Assembly: GCA_019454045.1 (NCBI GenBank)
Contig: SKCR01038126.1
Coordinates: 186,001-250,000, forward strand
Direction of reading: 5' to 3'
Source: Zanthoxylum bungeanum
Taxonomy: Eukaryota; Streptophyta; Magnoliopsida; Sapindales; Rutaceae
DNA length: 64,000 nt
Below, one piece after another: positions 12,111 through 22,560 of this stretch; position 1 is the stretch's first letter; the number at the start of each line of letters is the position of its first letter. The notes beneath the pieces were generated by a model. The model was given only the letters and a program-made list of their open reading frames with translations, searched no databases and was not told the DNA's origin. The position numbers were made by a program, and so were the translations under genes.

Positions 12111-14212
12111 TGTTGGACAATTATGACCTATAACATCACTATTTGTACAGATCATGGTGTTGTTGTACAAATTAACTATGTGACAAAGGAAATTGCCCCT
12201 TTATCATTTGTAATTAGATTACCAAGATGTATAAATGATAAAAGGTCCTTATGATTAGTTCCGGATTGAGATGATATGAGACAATATCAATCCACGAAGG
12301 TTTAATCATTAAATATCCCTAGTCGGAGTATTATTGAGATTGGACATCGATAATGCGTAAAAGACTAGTATTACACTTGTGCGCGTTGTGGGAGCATAAC
12401 AACATAGTTATCATATATTTGGGTATAGGATACTCATGCAAGTGTAATAGGAGGTTGTGTTTACCGATGGTACGGGAATAGCTTCGCTCTGGATAGACCC
12501 CTCAAAATTCCATTGGTAGTATGACTATTTGTCTATGGAAGTCCGAATCAAGATAGGTGTATTTGGTCTTAACCTGAGACTTGCACCGCTAATACTTGCG
12601 ACAATCAATATACTTTGGATTTAGTCGTCCATGGCTTTAACAGGTTCTGTGTACGCCTCTTCTAGGTATATTGAGAATCGTAATGTATTGGGTTGTGATG
12701 TCAAGATGGAAATATCACTCCAGTCATAGTGGAGATGATGATCATGTAGGATACGGAACTGGTGCTCTTTTATGCTGCAGCTATCGGGATAATATGACTA
12801 GGTCATGATTATCAGATTATAGAGACTAGTTACCAGAGATCCGATATGTGATTCGTACGGGGCATACACAATTCCAGCCCCAAGCCTAACACGTGACATC
12901 CGATGCTGGATTGAATACGCAATACTACGTATAATACGCCTGATATAGATTATATATTCCTTTAAGAATATTTCTGGAGAATTGGGTAGGCACGGGGCTT
13001 TGCTAGAAGCCAACCATGTCTTGTAAATCGGTAAAAACGTAGTACTAGGTACGTACGTGTTTGGATAGTCCGACGACCGGATTTACTGCCAACATATCCG
13101 GGGATCTCATGGGTCGCTTCCCGAAGATTCACCGATGACGTATGACTCGCACATAATTAATCTGAGATTAATTAGAAGAGAGAGAAAATTAATCTGGGAT
13201 TAATTACGTATTTATCTGGGATAAAATAATATTTAAAGAGATAGAAAATTAATCTGGGATTAATTACGTAGATATTTTATCTGGATAAAATAATATTTAA
13301 AGAGATAAAAATTAATCTGGGATTAATTACGTAGATATTTTATCTGGGATAAAATATTATTTAAAGAGAGAACAATTAATTTGGAATTAATCGATAAAAT
13401 AATATATTCGATATATTAAACGAAATTGGATTTCGACGCAGAATTAAAATTAGATTTTAATTCGGGCGAACGAGTTAATTTAGAATTAATTCGTTAGCAA
13501 CGTGAATAGTAATTTTGCTAGGCATTATTATTTAATTAAATTTGATTTAATTACGTCGCAACGGAAAATTTGTTAATTCGGAATTAGCGAGCCCGAGAGT
13601 GTTTGCGGGCCCACTCGCATTTCGAATTCAAGTGCGGCCCACAAGTCACATCAAGCATCAAATCACTAGTCAATCAAGTGATAGATGTCTTGTCACTTTG
13701 AGTGATTGACAACTTGTCACTTTTGAGTGATTGATGGTGGTGGTTGGATGGCTTAAATGCCATATACCATTTTTTGAATTTGGTATATCATTAATTGATT
13801 TAGGAAATCAAAAGCAACTAACACATTTTCTTCTTCCTCTCTCCACTCTCTCGGCCTTGGGCCATTTTCTTCTCCAAAAATCTGTAATTGCCGAGAACAA
13901 GGAGAAGCAAAGGGAAAGATTTGCGGCAAATTTTTCCGAGGTGCTAGCACACACATTATGAGTCTTACGAAGGTGATAGGGAAACCCACCCTTGAGCATG
14001 AAATGCACACCCAAGCTTGGAGCTTGGCCGAACAAATGGAGCACAAAAGAGGAGTCAATGCCGAGAACCTTGGAGGAAAAGCTTGAAGATTTTTATTGTT
14101 CCTCACATCGCAAAAGCCGATTAATGTAAGTATGATTCCGCCATACTTCTTTTGAGTATTCACACATGTTTTCATTGCTTGAATGATATTGCGACTAATC
14201 TAGAAACCAACA
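12111..14212 (+). repeat. Element C 5' LTR, with internal tandem repeat
   Basis: 2,102 bp. About 13190-13400 holds three copies of a unit of some 60 bp (ATTAATCTGGGATTAATTAC, then a TATCTGGGATAAAATAATAT segment), a palindrome-rich block. The 3' LTR lacks everything from about 13203 to 13888. A TGGTATC follows at 14214-14220, matching the first seven bases of the usual copia tRNA-Met PBS; the rest has diverged. Confidence 0.8.
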
Positions 14213-15301
14213 ATGGTATCTTTAGCCATTTTGAGCATGAAATATACTTAGGGTAAAATTTGGGTAAATTGGATTTGAGCATGTTTTTGACTACTAAATT
14301 ACTTGTTTGAGCATGCTTGTATATGTATGACTTGGGAGTTGTTTGTGATCAATTTGTGAAAAATGGAATGGATCAATTTTTCCCCAAATTTGAGGCTTGG
14401 CCGAAAGTTGAGACTACCCTAATGTCATGGTGATTTTGTGTTTTTGATCATTGGATGAGTTGAAATCATTTGGGTAATGTTGATTTAGGATTTAATTGGA
14501 TTAAAACCGAATCGGAAAAAGAAATCCCTAATTGCCGTGAATGATGTAGTGTAGAATGAAAATGATGATTTTGATTCAATTGTGTTGGACATAAGTTGAT
14601 GATGATAAGCATAATTAATTGTGTAAATTGATGTTTTGGAAATATTAATTTGGTTAATTAATTATGGCATACACTTTAGGTTAATTAAATTATGAAATTT
14701 GGAATTTTGGTAATTTAATTAATTGGGCCAAATTTGGAATTGGGCTTGTAAAGTTGTAATTGGGCTTAATGGGCTTGGTTGGGCCAAGTTTGGTTTAGGC
14801 TAATTGGTTGGATCCATTTGGGCCAAAACCATATCCATAAAGTCCAAATATGAACTTAATTCACCTTTAATTTTAATTGGGCCTAATGGCCTAAATTGTT
14901 TCTTGGCAAATAAGGGTGATTCCTTAAATGGCTTTGGATTTGGGTTGACCCATATTGACCAAAAGACCATGCTTAAGAAATTAATTAAAAGCCCATTGGA
15001 CCTTTAATTAAATTGACATTGGATGTTATTTGGGCTTTTTGAGACCCGTAACGATTAGATTTAGAATCTAAGTCGTAAAGGACCTTAAAAAAGTGTAATT
15101 ATTTAATTTAGAATTAACTATAGAATTAGTATTAAATACAAATTAAATTGAATTTAAGTGTGTAGTTTATATAATTCAAGAATTCGACTTTGAGTACTTA
15201 TTCGAAAAACGAGTTTGACTCGCGCAAAATTTCAAATCGTGTTTGAACATTGGAGGTCATTAATTCAGATTAATTAATTGGATTAGATTGATTGATAACA
15301 T
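14213..15301 (+). other. Element C leader region, no protein recognised
   Basis: 1.1 kb of AT-rich DNA between the C PBS and element D. Repeated GGGCTTAATGGGCTTGG-like words occur around 14730-14830. A gag start would be expected here but none is recognisable. Confidence 0.5.
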
Positions 15302-17362
15302 TGATGGATGAGCGGAAAATATATCAATATTTACCGCCCCTTTTACTTAATATTTTGTTTAGTTTCTCGGGTTTGATGAACGTTTTGATGTGTTTTAGTT
15401 ATTTTGCAGATAAAATAATATCGGGACTTAATGAAATCATTTAGGACGAAATATGGGTCAAATAAGGGCAATTATTGGACTTGATATTTTAATTTTGGAG
15501 ATTGGAAACTTGAAAGGGCGTTTTGACGAAGTGCAGTTTTGGAAATTCCAGTTTTTGCATCTGTCGTATTTTGGGCATAACTTTTACTCAGATATCGGAT
15601 TGAGCTGATTCAAGTGCCAGATTAAAGAAGACTCAAAGATCTACAACTTTGAAAGAGAAAATATTTTCGAATTCTGATGATTTCATGACCGAAATTGATG
15701 AACCATCCAGAAGTGTGTGGAGTGTAATTATTAAAAGTCATTATCAATCATTTTCAAAGCAAAATATTAATTAATTAATAATTAATAAAAATTATCAAAT
15801 CAACACCAAACAAGATAAGCAATTAGTGGAGCAATTATGGATTTGGTGGAGTAATTAGTGGAGAAATAATAATATAGTGGATTGGTGGAGAATTTGATGG
15901 ATGATTTGATGGTGGCAAAATTTTGCCTATAAATACCAAGCCATTTCATTTGTAAAATTCATACTTTCTTCTTTGAAATTCTTAATGAATAAATAAGAAG
16001 ATTGTATCTAGTTTGTTTATTTTTAGTTTTCAGTAATTAATTTTCAGTTTCGCACTTTCTTTTATTTACTTTTCAGTTTTTACTTTCCGCAATTTACTTT
16101 TACGCACAATACTTTTCTTTCTTTAATTTTTCAGTTTTTACTTTTCAGTAATGAGGAGGTAACTTCCCCAGCTAGGGTGAAAGGTAATTCTTTTACTATT
16201 GCTATTTAGATTAATCTCCCTTAAATATAATATATTCACTATTTAAAATATTGACTTAAAAAGGATACCGCTATATTGGTCGGTTGGTAATTCATTTAAT
16301 CTGGTTTAACCTGACTAATCAAGGATACCGCCAGATTGGTCGGTTGGTAATTAAACTTTTTACCGCCTATATGGCAGGTTCATGGACAAATATTTTACCG
16401 CCTTAATGGCCGGTTGGACTTAATTTGACTTAATCAGGTTACCGCCTATATGGCTGGTTGGTAATGTTATCACAAGTTTATATATTATATTATGGGAGAT
16501 ATCTAAATTAGTAGTAGTAAAAGTAATTCCTTTTACCTTAGCATTTTATTTTATTGTAATTTACTTTTCAGTATTTACTTTACCGCATTTTTACTTTATG
16601 TCTTTTATTTTCAAGTTTTACTAGCCCTAGTTATGTGTTGTAACTAAATTAGTTATCTGGGGTTGTGATGAAATCCAATATCACCGTTTTATAAGGGTTA
16701 GATTATAGTTGGGTAATATAAAGATTTATTTATTGAGTCTTAATCTTAATGCTTTTTCATTAACTGGCCATTAATAAAATTGATCTGGTAAATCTAAAAT
16801 GAACTAGACATAGGGATTTTAGGTTCAGCCTTAGACTCAATAGCCCACGATCTTCCTTGAGGATAGATAACCCTTTAATAGATTTCCTTACAGGATAGGA
16901 ATATACCTGTCGGGCGGGGGTAGCCATAATTGGAACTTAAACTTAATGAATCCAGATAATTTGGTTGACATAGACATATGGTTCAATTGGGTTAAACTGG
17001 GTATTTGTGTCTGACCATCGACAGAGGCTTACACATAATTTAGTGTTCCAGGTTAATAAATCAATATATTACCCAACTTTAAGATAACCACTTCATCTTT
17101 AAAATGATATTGGAAGAAATCACAACCCTAGATAGTTTTAATATTGAATTTTCTTAAAACCTATTTTCGACAATTTTATTTACTTGCTTTTAAATTTAGA
17201 ATCGTCACCATTTCAAATCAATCAATCAACTTGTTAGATATTAGTAATCATTTGACCTCATAAAATTAATAGTTTAGATATTAAGTCCTCGTGGGATCGA
17301 TATTTTTATACTACTTGAACGATACGTGCGCTTGCGTTATACGTGTGTGTTTACGCCGGTCA
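15302..17362 (+). repeat. Element D 5' LTR
   Basis: Starts TGATGGATGAGCGG and ends TTACGCCGGTCA. A TATA box (TATAAAT, 15929-15935) sits about 630 bases in, so U3 is 0.6 kb and the transcribed part about 1.4 kb. The same LTR family appears as the 3' LTR (23111-25210) and as solo LTR I (50227-52011). Confidence 0.9.
16266..16463 (+). promoter_or_regulatory. Cluster of five TACCGCC...GGTTGG motifs in the D LTR
   Basis: Five imperfect copies of a word of about 24 bp (consensus TACCGCCTATATGGCTGGTT) start at 16266, 16326, 16361, 16396 and 16440. The two halves of each are partly inverted (CCGCC...GGCTGG). The cluster recurs in the 3' LTR (about 24101-24300). Two similar words on the other strand are in the LTR of G (about 61385-61410 and 61455-61480). 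They lie downstream of the TATA box, so they could act in the leader RNA or as intragenic regulatory sites. Role unknown. Confidence 0.5.
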
Positions 17363-17368
17363 AGTTTT

Positions 17369-17386
17369 TGGCGCCGTTGCCGGGGA
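17369..17386 (+). other. Element D primer-binding site, tRNA-Asp
   Basis: TGGCGCCGTTGCCGGGGA is fully complementary to the 3' end of plant tRNA-Asp and begins six bases after the LTR. Confidence 0.9.
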
Positions 17387-17492
17387 CTTATTTATCTTTT
17401 ACTATTAGTTTAGGGGTTAGATACGTTACTTGTATCTAATTTCTTTTTACTTATTGTTTTGTTTTCTTGTGTTTCAGGTTCTCAGAAACTTC

Positions 17493-18975
17493 ATGAGACG
17501 AACCAGAAGCTTTGAACTCGATCCACCGCTTGACCCAGAAATTGAAAGAACCATCAGACAGTTGAGAAGGGAAAGGCGAGAAGGCCAAGAAGCTTTAGTC
17601 AACATGGAACCTGAACCTTTGAACGTTGCACCACCAATTCCCATTCGAGACAGAACCATTCCGGTGGTTGACAGACTCATTCCTGTATTGTACTTCCTCC
17701 CTTACCAGCAAATGTGTGTGACATCAAAACATGCATTCAGATGATTCAGCACTCAGTTCAGTTCGGGGGGAATGCAACTGAAGATCCTAATTCCCACATC
17801 AGCAACTTCCTGGAAGTTTGCGGCACTTTTAACTACAACAGAGCATCAGAAGAAGCAATGAGACTGCGAGTTTTCCCATCTCTGAAGGACAGAGCTAAAG
17901 CTTGGCTACATTCACTACCAGCAGGTTCCATCACAACTTGGAACACTTTAGCCACCAAATTTCTTGCAAAATACTTTCCACCAGCCAGAACCGGAAAATT
18001 GAGGAATGACATCACATCCTTTGTACAACAAGATTCAGAATCCCTCTGCGAAGCTTGGGAAAGGTACAAAGATTTACTCCGGAAATGTCCTCACCATGAG
18101 ATTCCAAAATGGCTACAAGTCCAAACATTCTATAATGGACTTTCTGGAATAATGAGAACCACAATCGATGCTGCTGCTGGAGGAGCCTTGATGGCAAAAG
18201 GAGAAGATCAAGCCTGGGACCTAATCGAAGAAATGGCCAACAACAATTCCTTGTGGCCAACAGAAAGGAGCATGATCCAAAGAATTGCAGGAATTTATGA
18301 AGTTGGAGCAAACACAGCAGTGAATACCAGGCTGGATCAGATATGCAAATGTCTAGAAACACTTAGCACGCAAGTTGTGAACATCACTGGATCCACAAGT
18401 TCACACATATGGAGGAGCACCAGAACCAAAACAACATGAAGAAGAAACGGTGAATTATGTCAACAATTTCAACAGACAAGGGAACAATCCATATTCCAAC
18501 ACCTACAACCCAGGGTGGAGGAATCATCCCAATTTATCATGGAGCAACAATTCAGGCCAACAGCAGAACTATCCACCACCTGAATTCACAACAACAAAAG
18601 GCCAGGAGCAGACAAATGAATCAGGAATAACAGAAGTGTTGACCCACTTGAAAAAGATAGAAGCAAAACACGACTCTCAAGCAGCAAGATATGATACTAT
18701 GTTTCAATCCCAATCAGCATTAATTCAAAGTCAATCTGCTTCTATTAAAGCACTGGAGAATCAAATGGGACAACTGGCAAATGCTCAGAGTTACAGACCG
18801 CCAGGTACCCTTCCTAGCAACACAGAGCCAAATCCAAGGAACATGGGGAAGGAGCAATGTCATGCCATCATGTTAAAAAGCGGTACTGAAATTAACAAAG
18901 ATGTTGGAGTCAAAACAACTGCTGAGGAAGTTCCAAAAGAAACAAAGCAACAGATGGAGGAAAAAGAAGCAAGGA
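17493..18975 (+). pseudogene. Element D gag (frameshifted)
   Basis: ATG at 17493 follows a splice-acceptor-like TTTCAG by 16 bases. DPEIERT is near the start. The Retrotrans_gag domain spans about 17740-18170 (WLHSLPAGSITTW, then LRKCPHHEIP and FYNGL). A C-terminal part rich in Asn/Gln, with glutamine-serine repeats (QSQSALIQSQSASIKALENQ), follows. Frame changes lie near 17700, 18410-18450 and 18975, with no in-frame stops between them. The product would be the capsid-like Gag; no CCHC knuckle is seen. Compared with gag of A the reading sense is well kept, so D decayed recently or the indels are sequencing errors. Confidence 0.8.
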
Positions 18976-19762
18976 AAAAGAACAGATCACTCCACCTCCA
19001 CCTTTTCCTCAACGTCTTCAGAAGAACAAATTGGACAAGCAGTTTTCTCGGTTCCTGGAGATCTTCAAAAAGCTGCATATCAACATTCCATTTGCAGAAG
19101 CGTTGGAACAAATGCCCACCTATGCCAAATTCATGAAAGATATTCTTTCACGAAAACGGAGATTGGGAGATTACGAGACAGTAGCATTAACAGAAGAATG
19201 CAGTGCCATCATTCAGAGGAAACTTCCCCCAAAGTTGAAAGATCCTGGCAGTTTCACTGTTCCTTGCGTCATAGGAGAACATAACTTTGGTAAGGCTTTG
19301 TGTGATTTAGGTGCGAGTGTTAACTTGATGCCTTTCTCTATTTTCAGGAAATTACAGATTGGAGAAACAATGCCAACTTCAGTCTCACTGCAACTTGCTG
19401 ATAGAACGCTCGTATTTCCGAGAGGCGTAGTTGAGGATGTGCTGGTCAAGGTTGACAAATTCATTTTCCCAGCAGATTTTATTGTCCTTGATATGGAGGA
19501 AGACGCAGACGTGCCAATCATCCTTGGGAGACCATTCTTGGCTACAGGTCGAACCATTATTGATGTACAAAAAGGAGAATTAACCATGAGGGTACAGGAC
19601 CAAGAAGTAACATTCAATGTTTTCAAGGCCATGAATTTCCCAGATGATGAAAAGAAGGAGGAATGTTTCAAACTCGATGTGATACACAGTACCATTCAGA
19701 ACTCTGATGAAAGACAAAGTTCTACTGACAAACTTAAAACATGTCAATTGCCTGTAGCCTAA
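18976..19762 (+). pseudogene. Element D protease (retropepsin) with linker
   Basis: After a Pro-rich linker, the frame reads through KFMKDILS and a conserved segment to the catalytic DLGAS (19304-19318) followed by VNLMP, then IILGRPFLATG, the flap-side and C-terminal motifs of gypsy aspartic protease. The frame then ends in a divergent tail at 19762. RT should follow but is missing. The protease would cut Gag-Pol. From 19031 to the end one frame is open (243 codons), so this is the best-kept catalytic part of D. Confidence 0.8.
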
Positions 19763-19831
19763 AGATAAAGCGTCTTTTGCACTGAAAGAGCCAATTCTTG
19801 CACTACAAGCAACAGAAGAGAAAAGTTCCAC

Positions 19832-20175
19832 CAGCTCAACGAATTGGAGGAATTTCACAATCAGCCTTTTGAGGATGCCAAATTGTACAAAGAAAAGGGC
19901 AAGAAGAGACATGATGAGAAGTTAGTGCGCATACAACTGGAACCAGGGCAGAAGGTACTGTTAAACAAATCAAGGGTGAAATTCTTCCATGGAAGCCAAA
20001 ATCACGGTGGTCAGGTCCATTTGTGATCACCAAAGTTTTACCAAATAGAGCCGTTGAGATACATGATCCTGACGCTAACAAAACTTTCAAGGTTAAAAAC
20101 AAGCGTGTCAAGCACTACTGGGGAGAATCATTTGAGCGACAAAAAGAAAGTGTTACACTTTCAGATCCAGCTTAA
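19832..20175 (+). pseudogene. Element D integrase C-terminal stump
   Basis: Begins with QLNELEEFHNQ and KLYKEKGKKRHDEK, then PGQKVLLNKSRVKF. After a 1-base shift near 19989 it continues with GPFVITKVLPNRAVEIHD to a stop. This is the tail downstream of the DDE core, matching 58150-57881 of G. The core, RNase H and RT are deleted between about 19763 and 19831. It sits directly upstream of ORF2. Confidence 0.8.
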
Positions 20176-20313
20176 CGTTCGAGAAGCCAAGTCTGGCTGA
20201 CGACTTTAAACTTAGCGCTAGCAGGGAGGCAACCCATGCAATTTGTGTATATATTGTGATTTGGTGTGTTTTATTTTTGTGTGTTTAATTTTTGCAGGAT
20301 TAGTCATTTCAAT

Positions 20314-20862
20314 ATGGAAGAAGCTCTCGCAAATCTTCGCAAGCAATTTCCTTCTCTCCCTCAAAAATCTCTGATGAAAGTATACAAAGCTCGCTTGGAA
20401 CGGATGAGGTTATTGACAATCCATGGTATTCCTAATGATATTCGTTGGGTAATTGAAGCACGAGTCCGATTGGCAGGTGAGTCTTCTGACTCTTTTATTT
20501 CACATCTGCCTGGTTTAGGAAGAAGCACCTATGCAAAGAAACGAAGAGCTAAGCAAATGGGTGTTTGTTTCAAATGTGCACGATTTAATTGCAACACTCG
20601 TTGTCGTTCTTTAGGAATGGTGTCTGATAATCGCGAAGACAAAATTAAATTCATTAGGGATGGCTTGAGTAAGGAGTCTTTAGATGAAATATCTTCAACT
20701 CTTGAGACGCATCCCAGTGGATATGTTCACATAGCCATTCGCAAATTACATACACAATTCCAAAAGGAAAGACAACTGTTAAGTCTCGGGAATCTGACTC
20801 AAAAAGACCCTGTTTGCCAATTTATAAGAAAATTGGATGGGAAGCTTGTCCCTGACGCATAG
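20314..20862 (+). CDS. ORF2: basic four-cysteine protein, resembles carlavirus-type nucleic-acid-binding protein
   Basis: An intact 182-residue frame. The ATG at 20314 is chosen because a TTTTTGCAG acceptor-like site ends 17 bases upstream, as before gag; an upstream in-frame ATG (20266) lies before that site. Residues 1-60 are helical and basic (LPQKSLMKVYKARLERM). Residues 70-80 read RSTYAKKRRAK, followed by cysteines 85, 88, 93 and 97 (CFKC, then CNTRC), then a stretch including KIKFIRDGLS. The arrangement of a conserved GRS-YA-RRA basic patch, a short spacer and paired cysteines recalls the cysteine-rich nucleic-acid-binding proteins of carlaviruses (Pfam Carla_C4), some of which suppress RNA silencing. 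The middle Cys spacing here is shorter (4 residues) than in those proteins. No similarity to gag or env is evident. A broken relative sits at the same place in G. Family assignment is from memory of motif shape and needs a profile search. Confidence 0.6.
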   Translation: MEEALANLRKQFPSLPQKSLMKVYKARLERMRLLTIHGIPNDIRWVIEARVRLAGESSDSFISHLPGLGRSTYAKKRRAKQMGVCFKCARFNCNTRCRSLGMVSDNREDKIKFIRDGLSKESLDEISSTLETHPSGYVHIAIRKLHTQFQKERQLLSLGNLTQKDPVCQFIRKLDGKLVPDA

Positions 20863-21120
20863 ACGTCAATCAAGCCGTTACTTTTCTTGTAAATATTATA
20901 TCTCTTTGTCTTTTCTTAATAATTGTGATTTGTTTTGTTTTTCTCTTTTTTTCTCCGACAGGATCCAGACTTTTGACTATCACGATTTCTTTTGTTGTTA
21001 GCTAATAATCGTCCTTTGGAAGATATTGTGCTATTTTACTCACCCTTTTCAGGTACTATAAATTCAGCCCGTCATTGCACTTTTGAAGGCATCCTGATTT
21101 GAAAAAGAAATACATAAAAA

Positions 21121-21776
21121 ATGGAAGCCACTTCAAGAAGACGAGTTGAAAACATCTGTGTGTTTTTGCGGTAGTAGTGTTGGTACTAAGCCACAATACG
21201 TAGAAGCAGCACAGGAATTGGGTCGAGTCTTAGCAGCAAGGAATATGCACTTAATATATGGCGGAGGCAATCTTGGACTAATGGGGATCGTTTCAAAGGC
21301 TGTACAGGAGGAGGAGGCAGTCATGTTTTGGGAATCATCCCAAAACCCTTGGCAGAGGCAAATCTTATTGGATCATCAAACGGAGAGGAACTGATCGTGC
21401 CAGGTATGTCTGAACGACTGGTAGAAATGATTAACCGTGCTGATGCTTTTATTGCTTTGCCAGGTGGCTTGGGTACATTGGAGGAAATTTTTATTGTGTT
21501 ATCTTGGGCGAACCTGAACATACACCAGAAACCACTTGGACTGTTTAATGTTGATGGATTTTATGATTTTCTTTGTGTGTTTCTGATGAGCTCGGGAGAA
21601 ATGGGTTCGTGTCAAAACCTTTGAAAGAACTCCTCTTCACTGCCAGAACTGCTCCGGATCTAATAGACCAACTCATAGCCTATGAACCACAAGTTGACCC
21701 TATCCTTTCAAAGATAAATTGGTCCGAGGACGATCGTGGTAAGAGGCGTCAGATTAATCTGGATCTTAACCTTTAA
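21121..21776 (+). pseudogene. LOG: LOG: cytokinin riboside 5'-monophosphate phosphoribohydrolase, captured, frameshifted
   Basis: LOG enzymes release free cytokinin bases from nucleotide precursors in the plant cytosol and nucleus. The reading covers a whole LOG of about 217 codons without introns: VENICVF near the start, [28 protein letters not shown] (with the conserved Arg), then the signature ALPGGLGTLEEI. Host LOG genes have several introns, so this is an mRNA-derived copy. Three 1-base indels break it: a T-run at 21163-21167, the GAG repeat at about 21305-21320, and about 21583-21585. No in-frame stop lies in the pieces. The C-terminus carries an extra tail, RGKRRQINLDLNL, also present in G. 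The ATG lies 69 bases after a CCTTTTCAG acceptor-like site conserved in G. It is the last gene of D. Confidence 0.88.
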
Positions 21777-21836
21777 TTTCCTGTAGATTTTCAGCTAACC
21801 AGGTACAACCTTTTTAACTCTCATTTTACTGTTTAA

Positions 21837-21880
21837 GACATTGGGGACAATGTCTCATTTAGGTTTGGGGGGGGAGGGAA
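21837..21880 (+). promoter_or_regulatory. Hairpin and G-tract in D 3' UTR (second purine tract)
   Basis: AGACATTGGGGACAATGTCT forms a perfect 8-bp stem with a GGGA loop, followed within 20 bases by a run of G with an A (GGGGGGGGAGGG). The same pair occurs in A (38097-38130, imperfect) and in G (minus strand of about 52985-52938). It is far upstream of the real PPT. A second plus-strand primer site or an RNA signal is possible. Confidence 0.6.
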
Positions 21881-22327
21881 TTAGTTGATCAGTACCTTGT
21901 TTTTAGTTTGTGTGTTATTTTTATTTTTAGTCCAAAATTTTTCGAAAAATACAAAAAATTGAAAAATTTTCAAAAATTACAAAAATTTTTTTTTTGTGTT
22001 TTTATTTTTGACTAAAAAGGTGAAATTGGTAAAAGATAGCTGAGTAAGGAGTTTCACTCCTGAGACGTATCTCAAACCTAATTCGAAACAAGTTAATTTT
22101 GTTTATTTCATTTTGAATTATTTAATTTTTGAATTCTCCTTAAAACGGACTAAAAGGATCTTCATATGCTCAATTGATAGATATTATCAACATATATAGT
22201 AACATACGGACATGAGCTAAATTGAAAAGTTTGTAATATTCATCATGTAATATATTTTAATTATAATAACATTCAAAATAATATATAAAAAAAATAAAAA
22301 AAAATAAAAAAACGTAAAACGTCTGAG

Positions 22328-22560
22328 ATCCGGGTTATTAAGTCTGTAAGGGTGTTTTAACACCTAGTGCCCTAAAACCAACTAGTTTGGGAGTCACTGG
22401 CCCAAAGCTCGCTACATGGATCAATGATGTTGCAAAAATATTTATATCTAATGTCTGGGTAATTAAGTCCGTAGGGGTGTCTTAACACCTGGTGCCCTAA
22501 AACCAACTGGTTTGGGAGCCACCGACCCAAAGCTCGCTACATAGACAGAAGATATTGTAT
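22328..22560 (+). repeat. Duplicated 125-bp structured segment in D 3' UTR
   Basis: Two copies about 125 bp apart (start words at 22332 and 22457). Each has a GGTGTTTTAACACC-type perfect hairpin, a CCCTAAAACCAACT segment, and a TTTGGGAG...CCCAAAGCTCGCTAC region that can pair. A similar pair is found in G (minus strand, about 52390-52140), so the duplication predates the split of D and G. Confidence 0.65.

Noticed and set aside
13753..14175. 140-codon minus frame, repeated near 30843-31293
   Set aside because: It is antisense to the LTR of element C (both copies), with no recognised domain. Best explained by LTR composition.
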